Source of the DNA: Acidimicrobiales bacterium
Lineage (GTDB): Bacteria > Actinomycetota > Acidimicrobiia > Acidimicrobiales > Ilumatobacteraceae
Assembly: GCA_030833305.1 (NCBI GenBank)
Contig: JAURHL010000145.1
Location: 1 to 5,107 of the forward strand
Direction of reading: 5' to 3'
Length of the DNA: 5,107 bases
Shown here in pieces: positions 1 through 5,067 of this stretch. The notes under the pieces were generated by a model that worked only from the letters and a program-made list of their open reading frames with translations, ran no database searches and was not told the origin of the DNA. Positions within the stretch are counted from its first letter, which is position 1. Every line of letters begins with the position of its first letter. The translations under genes were made by a program, and so were the position numbers.

Positions 1-662
1 TGCACCTGATTGATACCGGGGAACACGTACTCGACGGGATCCTCGATGGTGGTGACGTTCTTGCCCGAGTTGTTGATCTCCAACAGCGAGGCGTACAACG
101 TGGTGGTCTTGCCGGCTCCCGTGGGCCCGGCGCAGATGACCATGCCGAACGGCGATCGGATCATCTGCGAGAACGCCTCGTGCGTGTCGCGTGGCATTCC
201 CAGCTCGCCGAGGCCGATCATCGAGCGCCGCTTGTCGAGCAAGCGCATCACCAGCTTCTCGCCGAAGACGGTGGACACCGTGGCCACGCGCACGTCCACC
301 TCGCGCCCGTCGACCACGGTGGAGAATTGTCCGTCCTGCGGGCGCCGTCGCTCGACGATGTTCATGCCGGCCATGATCTTCAGACGGCTCACCAAGCTGA
401 GGTGCATCGCCAGCGGCAAGCGTTGTGCTTCGACGAGGTTGCCGTCGATGCGGTAGCGAATGCGCAGGATGTCGTTCAGGGGTTCGACGTGGATGTCGGA
501 GGCGCGATCGCGCAGTCCTTGGCCGACGATGTTGGTGACGAGGTGCACGATGGGGGCGTCGTCGTCGCTGCCCGGGGGAGCGGTGAAGTCGGCCAACGCC
601 GGCTCGGCGTCGAGCATCGGGGTGGACGCGGGGGCGGGCTTGGGCGCGGTCCGTTGAAACAC
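1..662 (-). CDS. GspE/PilB-family type II secretion / type IV pilus ATPase (3' part outside window)
   Basis: This is a cytoplasmic hexameric ATPase of the family that powers pilus assembly, pseudopilus assembly or DNA uptake. Reading the minus strand by hand gives about 220 residues. A proline- and acid-rich leader is followed by APIVHLVTNIV, then the family signature ASDIHVEP (about residues 58-65), the RRRPQDGQ segment, the Walker A motif GPTGAGKTTT (positions 99-128) and the Asp-box TTIEDPVEY. Walker B and the His box lie beyond the left edge. The frame is closed by a TAG at 669-671, so the first usable start is GTG at 660-662; ATG at 615-617 is the alternative. Neither has a clear Shine-Dalgarno. 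Either start leaves only about 20-35 residues before the ATPase core, so the MshEN-type N-terminal domain of typical PilB/GspE is missing, as in ComGA-like short forms. It lies just downstream of the hemolysin III gene on the same strand. Family is certain; pathway and start are not. Confidence 0.92.
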   Translation of the reverse strand, partial: MFQRTAPKPAPASTPMLDAEPALADFTAPPGSDDDAPIVHLVTNIVGQGLRDRASDIHVEPLNDILRIRYRIDGNLVEAQRLPLAMHLSLVSRLKIMAGMNIVERRRPQDGQFSTVVDGREVDVRVATVSTVFGEKLVMRLLDKRRSMIGLGELGMPRDTHEAFSQMIRSPFGMVICAGPTGAGKTTTLYASLLEINNSGKNVTTIEDPVEYVFPGINQV

Positions 663-711
663 GCAGGGCTATCGGCCCCGAGCGACCACATCTGTACCGG
701 CGGTGACCGGT

Positions 712-732
712 CTTGACGAACCCTTGACGAAC
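712..732. repeat. Tandem 10-bp direct repeat CTTGACGAAC, 11-bp period
   Basis: CTTGACGAAC occurs at 712-721 and again at 723-732, separated by one base, so the copies sit one helical turn apart. They lie between the hemolysin III stop codon and the ATPase start on the minus strand. Phased direct repeats of this size can be operator half-sites, but no known regulator motif is recognised, so the function is unknown. Confidence 0.6.
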
Positions 733-736
733 GGTC

Positions 737-1399
737 TCAGGCGGCCAGACGCGGGGCCACGACGCCCGCGATGGCGGCGAACTGCAGGCCGGCGGCCACC
801 ACCGTGAACGCGTGGAAGATCTCGTGAAATCCGAACACCCGGGGCCACGGGTTCGGCTTCTGCGTGGCCAAGGCGATCGCGCCCAACGTGTAACACACGC
901 CGCCACCGAGGATGAGTCCGAACCCGAGCGGTCCGAGACCGTGCCACAACGCCGGCACCGTCACGATGGCGGCCCAACTGACGATCATGTAGCTGGCCCC
1001 GTGCCAGAACGACGGCACCCGCGGCAACCAGTGCAGGACGATGCCCAGTGTCGCACCGCACCACACGCCACCGACTACGGCCCACCGTGCCCAACCTTCG
1101 AGACACAGCACGGCGACGGGGGTGTATCCGCCGGCGATGGCGAGGAAGATCGCCGAGTGATCGAAACGTTGCATCAAGCGTTTGGCTTTCGGTCGCCAAC
1201 GCACGCGGTGATACAACGCCGACACCCCGAACATGGTGGCCGTTCCGGCCACGTAGATGATGATGCTCGATCGCAGGCTGAACGGCAGGTCGACGAGAAG
1301 CGCCAAGCCACCACCCATCACGAGCATGATCGGGAAGGACACCAAGTGCAGCCATCCACGCAACAACGGCAACCGGTGGGGGCCGTGTACGTCGTTCAC
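737..1399 (-). CDS. trhA: Hemolysin III / PAQR-family integral membrane protein
   Basis: A 220-residue, mostly hydrophobic protein with about seven membrane helices, matching the usual 200-220 residues of bacterial HlyIII/TrhA proteins. These are relatives of adiponectin receptors and are linked to membrane-fluidity homeostasis. The name hemolysin is historical. The metal-site pattern of the superfamily is complete: SALYH (S60, H64), RFDH (D80) and the C-terminal HEIFH (H192, H196). The conserved IAGGYTP follows D80. The GTG at 1397-1399 is chosen because it gives the family length. The frame stays open upstream to 1510, but that would add a basic Arg/Pro-rich stretch overlapping the divergent exonuclease gene. 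There is no strong Shine-Dalgarno. A TAACAA box at 1407-1412 could be a -10 for a near-leaderless transcript, which is inference only. The ATPase gene follows on the same strand after about 75 bp. Confidence 0.93.
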   Translation of the reverse strand: MNDVHGPHRLPLLRGWLHLVSFPIMLVMGGGLALLVDLPFSLRSSIIIYVAGTATMFGVSALYHRVRWRPKAKRLMQRFDHSAIFLAIAGGYTPVAVLCLEGWARWAVVGGVWCGATLGIVLHWLPRVPSFWHGASYMIVSWAAIVTVPALWHGLGPLGFGLILGGGVCYTLGAIALATQKPNPWPRVFGFHEIFHAFTVVAAGLQFAAIAGVVAPRLAA

Positions 1400-1447
1400 C
1401 CGACCATTGTTACCCCGTCGCGGTCTCGGCGGATGTCGCCTCGGGGC

Positions 1448-1453
1448 TACCAT
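1448..1453 (+). promoter_or_regulatory. Candidate -10 box TACCAT upstream of the exonuclease
   Basis: TACCAT fits the actinobacterial TANNNT -10 pattern and ends eight bases before the ATG of a short leader ORF at 1462. That is the spacing expected for a leaderless transcript. No good -35 box is visible 16-18 bases upstream. Weak evidence. Confidence 0.3.
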
Positions 1454-1461
1454 CCGAAACA

Positions 1462-1488
1462 ATGAGTGAATTGGGAGCGCGACGGTGA
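1462..1488 (+). CDS. Nine-codon upstream ORF overlapping the exonuclease start
   Basis: ATG at 1462 opens a short frame encoding MSELGARR that ends at TGA 1486-1488. Its stop shares the four bases GTGA (1485-1488) with the GTG start of the exonuclease, the geometry typical of translational coupling. The Shine-Dalgarno of the exonuclease (GGGAG, 1473-1477) lies inside it. A candidate -10 box just upstream would make it leaderless. Leaderless short upstream ORFs are known in actinobacteria such as mycobacteria. This one could be a chance frame: it is very short and has no conservation evidence here. Confidence 0.3.
   Translation: MSELGARR
1473..1477 (+). promoter_or_regulatory. Ribosome binding site for the exonuclease
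   Basis: GGGAG lies seven bases before GTG 1485. It supports that GTG as the start, which in turn gives an N-terminus beginning directly with the first catalytic strand of the nuclease domain (MIVHLVDGTY). Confidence 0.6.
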
Positions 1489-2378
1489 TCGTCCATCTGG
1501 TCGACGGCACCTACGAGTTGTACCGCCAGCACTACGGCCAAGCGGTGCGTTCGTCGACGCCCGCCCCGAACGCGGCCACCATCGGAGTGCTGAACTCCAC
1601 CTTGCAGCTTTTGCAGGAGGGTGCCACCTACATCGGGGTGGCCACGGATCACGTCATCGAGAGCTTCCGCAACGATCTGTGGGACGGGTACAAAACGTCC
1701 GAGGGCATGGAGCCCGAGATCCTCACCCAGATCCCCATCGTCGAGGAGGCGTTGCGATCGATGGGTGTCACGGTGTGGGCGATGGAGGAATACGAGGCCG
1801 ACGACGCGCTGGCATCAGCAGCGGCGGTCGCGGCCGCCGACCCGAAGGTGACCCAGGTGCGGATCCTCAGTCCCGACAAGGACCTCGGTCAGTGTGTGGT
1901 CGGCGATCGGGTGGTGCAGATCGATCGACGCAAGATGTCCAAGGGCGAGGACGGGCTGGTGAACGAAGCCGCGGTCATCGCCAAGTTCGGTGTTCCACCG
2001 TCGAGTATCGCCGACTATCTCGGACTGGTGGGCGACACCGCCGATGGTTTCCCGGGTCTGGCCGGCTGGGGTGCGAAATCCGCCGCCGCGGTGTTGGCCC
2101 GCTACGGGCGCATCGAGGACATCCCCGACGCCGCGGGTCAATGGGACGTGCCCGGCTTGCGCGGGGCTCCGAAGTTGGCCGCATCGCTCAGTGAGAACCG
2201 CGAACTGGCGTTGCTGTTCCGGCGCATCGCCACCACGGTCGACACGGTGCCGGTGGGCACGGTCGCCGAGTGGCATTGGGACGGCCCGACCGCCGATTTC
2301 GCCGACTTCTGCGACGATCTGGGCGTGCCCCGACTGGCGGAGAAGGCCGCTGGTCTCGCTCGGTCACGAGGCAGGTAG
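1485..2378 (+). CDS. Stand-alone 5'-3' exonuclease (Pol I N-terminal / FEN family)
   Basis: A 297-residue protein with the whole 5'-nuclease domain of DNA polymerase I and no polymerase domain. This family removes RNA primers and 5' flaps during replication and repair, using two metal ions. All the acidic positions expected from the Pol I nuclease family can be placed: D7 (VDGTY), D55, E104/D106/D107 (EYEADDA), D131/D133 (SPDKDLGQ), and D184/D187 (GDTADGFPG). Basic residues FR (61-62) and the conserved YK (69-70) precede them. The helix-hairpin-helix-like DNA-binding segment GLAGWGAKSAA follows at about 191-201. The end (about 220-297) is a less recognisable C-terminal region. It starts at GTG 1485 with GGGAG seven bases upstream and is divergent from the hemolysin III gene. 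The SRP RNA begins 32 bases after its stop. It would supplement or back up Pol I; whether this genome's Pol I has its own nuclease domain cannot be seen here. Confidence 0.95.
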   Translation: MIVHLVDGTYELYRQHYGQAVRSSTPAPNAATIGVLNSTLQLLQEGATYIGVATDHVIESFRNDLWDGYKTSEGMEPEILTQIPIVEEALRSMGVTVWAMEEYEADDALASAAAVAAADPKVTQVRILSPDKDLGQCVVGDRVVQIDRRKMSKGEDGLVNEAAVIAKFGVPPSSIADYLGLVGDTADGFPGLAGWGAKSAAAVLARYGRIEDIPDAAGQWDVPGLRGAPKLAASLSENRELALLFRRIATTVDTVPVGTVAEWHWDGPTADFADFCDDLGVPRLAEKAAGLARSRGR

Positions 2379-2410
2379 TCTTGCCCCTGCAACATTTGGC
2401 TCCTGTCGAG

Positions 2411-2524
2411 TGTGGTGACGGTCGGGTCCTGTGCAACGGGTTCCCGTGAATCAGGTCAGGACCGGAAGGTAGCAGCCTTCAGCGGATTCGCTCGTGTGCC
2501 GCAGATCGCCTGGCCGTCACCACA
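2411..2524 (+). ncRNA. ffs: Signal recognition particle RNA (bacterial small type, 4.5S-like)
   Basis: This is the RNA of the signal recognition particle, which binds Ffh and targets nascent membrane and secreted proteins to the translocon. The diagnostic core GGTCAGGACCGGAAGGTAGC starts at 2454. It has the GGAA tetraloop (2464-2467) closed by ACC/GGT and flanked by the conserved CAGG and AGCAG internal-loop strands. The ends are set by a perfect 11-bp helix, TGTGGTGACGG (2411-2421) with CCGTCACCACA (2514-2524). Between them GAATC/GATTC (2448-2452 with 2485-2489), ACGGG/CTCGT (2436-2440 with 2491-2495) and CTGTG/CGCAG (about 2429-2433 with 2500-2504) continue one long rod. The length of about 114 nt is normal for the small type, with no Alu domain. 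The mature ends may differ by a few bases. No T-rich terminator follows. Confidence 0.94.
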
Positions 2525-2577
2525 TCCGGCAGGAGTCTGTTCGGGGCGCAACACATGACACGAAGTAAAGACACCTT

Positions 2578-2665
2578 GGAAGGGTGCGAGAGCGGCCGAA
2601 TCGGCACGCTTGGAAAGCGTGTGAGGTGCAAGCCTCCGTGGGTTCGAATCCCACCCCTTCCGCCA
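2578..2665 (+). tRNA. tRNA-Ser(GGA)
   Basis: An 88-nt serine tRNA with its CCA encoded (2663-2665). The acceptor GGAAGGG (2578-2584) pairs with CCCTTCC (2655-2661), and G2662 is the serine-type discriminator G. The D stem is CGA/TCG. The anticodon stem CACGC/GCGTG (2605-2609, 2617-2621) encloses loop TTGGAAA with anticodon GGA at 2612-2614, which reads TCC and TCT. A long class II variable arm, GAGG/CCTC, identifies a serine tRNA. The T arm is GTGGG-TTCGAAT-CCCAC (2638-2654). A TAAAGA at 2566-2571 could be a -10 box but has no -35 partner. The last A of CCA is also the first base of the tadA ATG. It lies 53 bp after the SRP RNA. Confidence 0.97.
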
Positions 2666-3126
2666 TGGCACAGGTGAGCGACGAACTCATCGAGGCGATG
2701 CGATCCGCGTTGCAACAGGCGCGCGACGCGTTGAACCACGACGACGTACCCGTGGGCGCCGTCGTGCTGCACGAGGGTCGCATCATCGCGGCGCGCCACA
2801 ACGAGCGCGAGAATCATCAGGACCCCACCGCTCATGCCGAGGTGTTGGCCCTACGCGATGCCGCCGAAGTCCTGGGACGTTGGCGTCTCGACGACTGCAC
2901 CTTGGTGGTCACCCTCGAGCCGTGCGTCATGTGCGCGGGGGCACTGCTGAACGCCCGCATCGGTCAGCTGGTCTACGGCGCCGCCGATTTGAAGGGTGGA
3001 GCCACGGCCAGCCTCTACAACGTGTGTGCCGACCCCCGCCTGAACCACAATCCGCCGGTCACGCACGGCGTTCTGGCCGCCGAATCCGCGGCGTTGCTCG
3101 AGCAGTTCTTCGCCTCTCGCCGATAA
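2665..3126 (+). CDS. tadA: tRNA-specific adenosine deaminase TadA
   Basis: TadA deaminates A34 to inosine in tRNA-Arg(ACG), so that one tRNA reads CGT, CGC and CGA. It acts as a cytoplasmic zinc-dependent homodimer of the cytidine deaminase fold. The 153-residue product is close to the family norm. Zinc and catalytic residues fall at the E. coli numbers: H57 and E59 in TAHAEVLAL, and C87 and C90 in EPCVMCAGA. PVGAVVL (29-35), RIG and the C-terminal LLEQFFASRR helix also match. ATG 2665 gives a normal first helix (DELIEAMRSALQQ) but shares its A with the CCA end of tRNA-Ser and has no Shine-Dalgarno. GTG 2674 would also keep that helix, whereas ATG 2698 would cut into it. The frame is open upstream through the tRNA, but that part is not protein coding. 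A second tRNA-Ser begins 11 bases after the TAA. The gene is probably co-transcribed with both tRNAs. Confidence 0.96.
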   Translation: MAQVSDELIEAMRSALQQARDALNHDDVPVGAVVLHEGRIIAARHNERENHQDPTAHAEVLALRDAAEVLGRWRLDDCTLVVTLEPCVMCAGALLNARIGQLVYGAADLKGGATASLYNVCADPRLNHNPPVTHGVLAAESAALLEQFFASRR

Positions 3127-3137
3127 CCTCGATAGGC

Positions 3138-3225
3138 GGAAGGGTGCCCGAGCGGCCTAAGGGACACGCCTCGAAAGCGTGCGACGTGCAAGCGTCCGTG
3201 GGTTCAAATCCCACCCCTTCCGCCA
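3138..3225 (+). tRNA. tRNA-Ser(CGA)
   Basis: An 88-nt serine tRNA with encoded CCA (3223-3225). The acceptor GGAAGGG (3138-3144) pairs with CCCTTCC (3215-3221), and G3222 is the discriminator. The D stem is CCC/GGG. The anticodon stem CACGC/GCGTG (3165-3169, 3177-3181) encloses loop CTCGAAA with anticodon CGA at 3172-3174, which reads TCG. The long variable arm GACG/CGTC (3183-3186, 3193-3196) marks a class II serine tRNA. The T arm is GTGGG-TTCAAAT-CCCAC. An ungapped alignment to the tRNA-Ser(GGA) upstream of tadA shows 12 differences by my count. The D-stem and variable-stem changes are compensatory, so both copies look functional. It ends 13 bases before the stop of the convergent oxidoreductase gene. 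Confidence 0.97.
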
Positions 3226-3236
3226 GTGATAGCGAG

Positions 3237-3254
3237 CGTCACGCGCCCGTGACG
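3237..3254. terminator. GC-rich hairpin between convergent units (possible transcription end)
   Basis: CGTCACG (3237-3243), loop CGCC, CGTGACG (3248-3254) form a perfect 7-bp stem. It sits where the plus-strand tRNA-Ser unit meets the minus-strand oxidoreductase gene and includes the latter's TGA (3239-3241). No T-run follows on either strand, so it is not a classical intrinsic terminator. It could act as a weak bidirectional end or only stabilise 3' ends. The coding role of one arm means the symmetry may be chance. Confidence 0.3.
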
Positions 3255-4204
3255 ACCGCACCGGCGGCGAGTCCGCTGAGCACCGCACCTTCCACCTTGG
3301 GACCGGCGAAGGCGTCACCCGCGAAGACCAAGGTGCCCTCGGCCGTCGCATGAAATGGTTCGGGCCACAACTTCTTCGGTGTGGCGAATCGCCACTTCTT
3401 GTATTCGCGGGTCACGATCGTGGCGTTCCCCAGATAGGGCGAAGCGGCCGCGGTGAGCAACGCCAACCCGGTGTCGGCATCATCGTCCCAATGGGCGGCA
3501 CTCCACTCGGGGTTGGCATGGAACGTGATCGCCGGCACGGTCGAGATGCCTTTGGCGGCGTTGTCGCCGATCCACGAGAACACCTCATCGGGATTCTGCA
3601 GACCGCCGGGAGCGGCGATGTTCGATGGCCCGTCGATCACCGCGAGCAGACCGATGGTGCGGTCGTAATCGGTGAGTAGCAATTCGCTCGGCAGCTCGAC
3701 GCCCGTGGTGACGGTGAGGGAATACGACTGCGGCAACGGGCACGTCATCACCACGGCATCGGTATCCAGTTCGGATCCGTCGTCGACGACCACCGTCCAA
3801 CGGGAGGTTTCACCGGGTTTCACGGCGAACACCAACGTCGAGGTGCGCACGTCGAGTCCGTTGGCGAGATGTTTGGTCAATGCGGTCATACCGCCGTTGG
3901 CCACGTAACGCGGGTGACCATCGTCAGCCGTGAATCCGCGGCACCATTCGCGAACGACCCCGGCTGTCACCCACTCGTCCACCAACGCGGCGAACCTCTC
4001 GTCGCGCACGGTGAAGAATTGTGCACCGTGGTCGAGGATCGCCGTGCGGCCGTCGGGTGTGGTGATACGGCGGGTGGCCATGCGTCCGCCCACTCCGCGA
4101 CCCTTGTCGAGAACGACGACGCTCCACCCGCGTGAAGCCAGCGTGCGTGCGGCCATCAGACCACTCAGCCCGGCACCGACGACGACGACTCGAGGTGGGG
4201 TCAT
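3239..4204 (-). CDS. Renalase-like FAD/NAD(P)-dependent amine-oxidase-family oxidoreductase
   Basis: A 321-residue flavoprotein. The N-terminal Rossmann motif GAGLSG (10-15) is followed by the FAD-ribose acidic residue in VVLDKGRGVGGRMATRR (D33, then GGRM 39-42) and the renalase-type block DHGAQFFTVRDERF (58-71). The C-terminal FAD-binding block FAGDAFAGPKVEGAVLSG (294-311) closes the fold. There is no signal peptide or membrane segment, so it is cytoplasmic. Known bacterial renalases re-oxidise unproductive dihydro-NAD(P) isomers to NAD(P); related family members oxidise amines or desaturate carotenoids. The substrate here is inferred only from the renalase-like block. The start is ATG 4202-4204, directly before the nucleotide-binding strand. 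It overlaps the stop of the upstream hydrolase by four bases (ATGA) and has no Shine-Dalgarno, so translation is probably coupled. An upstream in-frame start at 4261 would add 19 residues inside the hydrolase gene and is unlikely. Confidence 0.9.
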   Translation of the reverse strand: MTPPRVVVVGAGLSGLMAARTLASRGWSVVVLDKGRGVGGRMATRRITTPDGRTAILDHGAQFFTVRDERFAALVDEWVTAGVVREWCRGFTADDGHPRYVANGGMTALTKHLANGLDVRTSTLVFAVKPGETSRWTVVVDDGSELDTDAVVMTCPLPQSYSLTVTTGVELPSELLLTDYDRTIGLLAVIDGPSNIAAPGGLQNPDEVFSWIGDNAAKGISTVPAITFHANPEWSAAHWDDDADTGLALLTAAASPYLGNATIVTREYKKWRFATPKKLWPEPFHATAEGTLVFAGDAFAGPKVEGAVLSGLAAGAVVTGA

Positions 4205-5067
4205 GACGCGTTGGGAACGGCGCGCAAGTGACGACCCGGGGATGCTTGCGTCGACTTCCACACCATCTCGGCCCGCGTCAGAAAGTCACCGAGCACGCGG
4301 TTGAAGGTGGTGGCGTGTTCGATCATCAAGCCGTGGGCGGCGCCGGACAACACGGTCAATTCGGCGGTGGGGATGAGGTCGGCCAGTTCTTCGCTGTCGC
4401 CACGCGGCGTGAGGATGTCCTGATTGCCCACGATCACCGCGGTGGGCGCGGTGATCTGTCCCAAAAACGTGCTGAGCGAATCGTCGGCGTCGAGGATGGC
4501 CTGCACCTGGGCGTGGAATCCGTGCGCCTCGCGCGACGTGGCGACCGGTCCGAGCCAACTGAACGCCGGCCACAGTCGTCGCAACGATCGCGGACCGATC
4601 ACCCAACGCGCGGCCTGCATGGTCATCTCCGACATGCCCTTCTCGAGCGCCAGATCACCCCACGTCGACAGCAGATCGCGTCGCCATTGGTGATTGCTGC
4701 ACGAGGTGCACACCAGCGACAGCGAACGCACTCGATGTGGATGGAGGATGCCCACCAATTGCGTGATCGCTCCGCCCATCGACGCCCCCACCACGTGCGC
4801 GTTCTCGATTCCGGCGTGGTCGAGCACGGCCATGGCGTCGTCGGCCATCTGGGGCAGTGAATACGGACCGATCGGTTTGTCGCTGCGTCCCGCCCCGCGG
4901 TTGTCGTGGGCGATCACGCGATAGCGAGTGGCCAACACGAATCGCTGCAGATCCCAGAGATGTTTGTCGGCTCCGAGACCTTGGATCATCAGGACCGGGG
5001 GTGCACTCTTGCGACCGATCACGTCGTAATGCAGTCGTGCTCCGTCGCTGGCGATGGCCCAACTCAT
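4201..5067 (-). CDS. Alpha/beta-fold hydrolase
   Basis: A 288-residue hydrolase with a complete catalytic triad in the expected order. The nucleophile is S96 in the elbow GASMGG, the acid is D217 in VGNQDILTP, and the base is H245 in GAAHGLMIEH. The oxyanion-hole segment is QGLGADKHLW (29-38), with QG in place of the common HG, followed by HDNRGAGRSDKP (54-65). A helical cap lies at about 125-200. This resembles the enol-lactonase/esterase-type hydrolases, but the substrate cannot be assigned. There is no signal peptide. The ATG at 5065-5067 is preceded by GGGAG at an eight-base spacing. A GTG at 5080-5082 in the same frame overlaps that ribosome site and is a poor start. The TGA overlaps the start of the renalase-like gene (ATGA), so the two form an operon. 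The C-terminal extension after about residue 268 (basic, ending NAS) is not conserved family sequence as far as I can tell. Confidence 0.94.
   Translation of the reverse strand: MSWAIASDGARLHYDVIGRKSAPPVLMIQGLGADKHLWDLQRFVLATRYRVIAHDNRGAGRSDKPIGPYSLPQMADDAMAVLDHAGIENAHVVGASMGGAITQLVGILHPHRVRSLSLVCTSCSNHQWRRDLLSTWGDLALEKGMSEMTMQAARWVIGPRSLRRLWPAFSWLGPVATSREAHGFHAQVQAILDADDSLSTFLGQITAPTAVIVGNQDILTPRGDSEELADLIPTAELTVLSGAAHGLMIEHATTFNRVLGDFLTRAEMVWKSTQASPGRHLRAVPNAS

Noticed and set aside
669..1355. Long open frame of 228 codons on the minus strand.
   Set aside because: It is rich in Arg, Gly and Pro without domain motifs and lies out of frame over the hemolysin III gene, which has all its family motifs.
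812..1465. Long plus-strand open frame of 217 codons.
   Set aside because: It is antisense to the hemolysin III gene, has the low-complexity charged composition of a GC-rich shadow frame, and has no recognisable domain.
1466..2194. Open frame of 242 codons overlapping the exonuclease.
   Set aside because: It is an out-of-frame Arg/Gly-rich shadow, while the overlapping frame carries every catalytic residue of the nuclease family.
2376..2410. TAGTCT (2376-2381) or TTGCCC (2381-2386) as promoter elements for the SRP RNA.
   Set aside because: No properly spaced partner box is visible, and TAGTCT overlaps the exonuclease stop too far from the RNA 5' end.
2584..2664. The tadA reading frame is open back through the tRNA, giving a possible 27-residue extension.
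   Set aside because: The bases are fully explained by tRNA-Ser(GGA), and the extension has no homology to TadA N-termini.
2578..3225. tRNA-Ser repeats as attachment sites of an integrated element.
   Set aside because: The interval holds only tadA, a housekeeping gene. There is no integrase, and the repeats are full functional tRNAs with compensatory changes rather than a partial 3' copy.
4228..4860. Plus-strand open frame of 210 codons opposite the hydrolase.
   Set aside because: It is a shadow of a gene with a complete catalytic triad and has no motif of its own.
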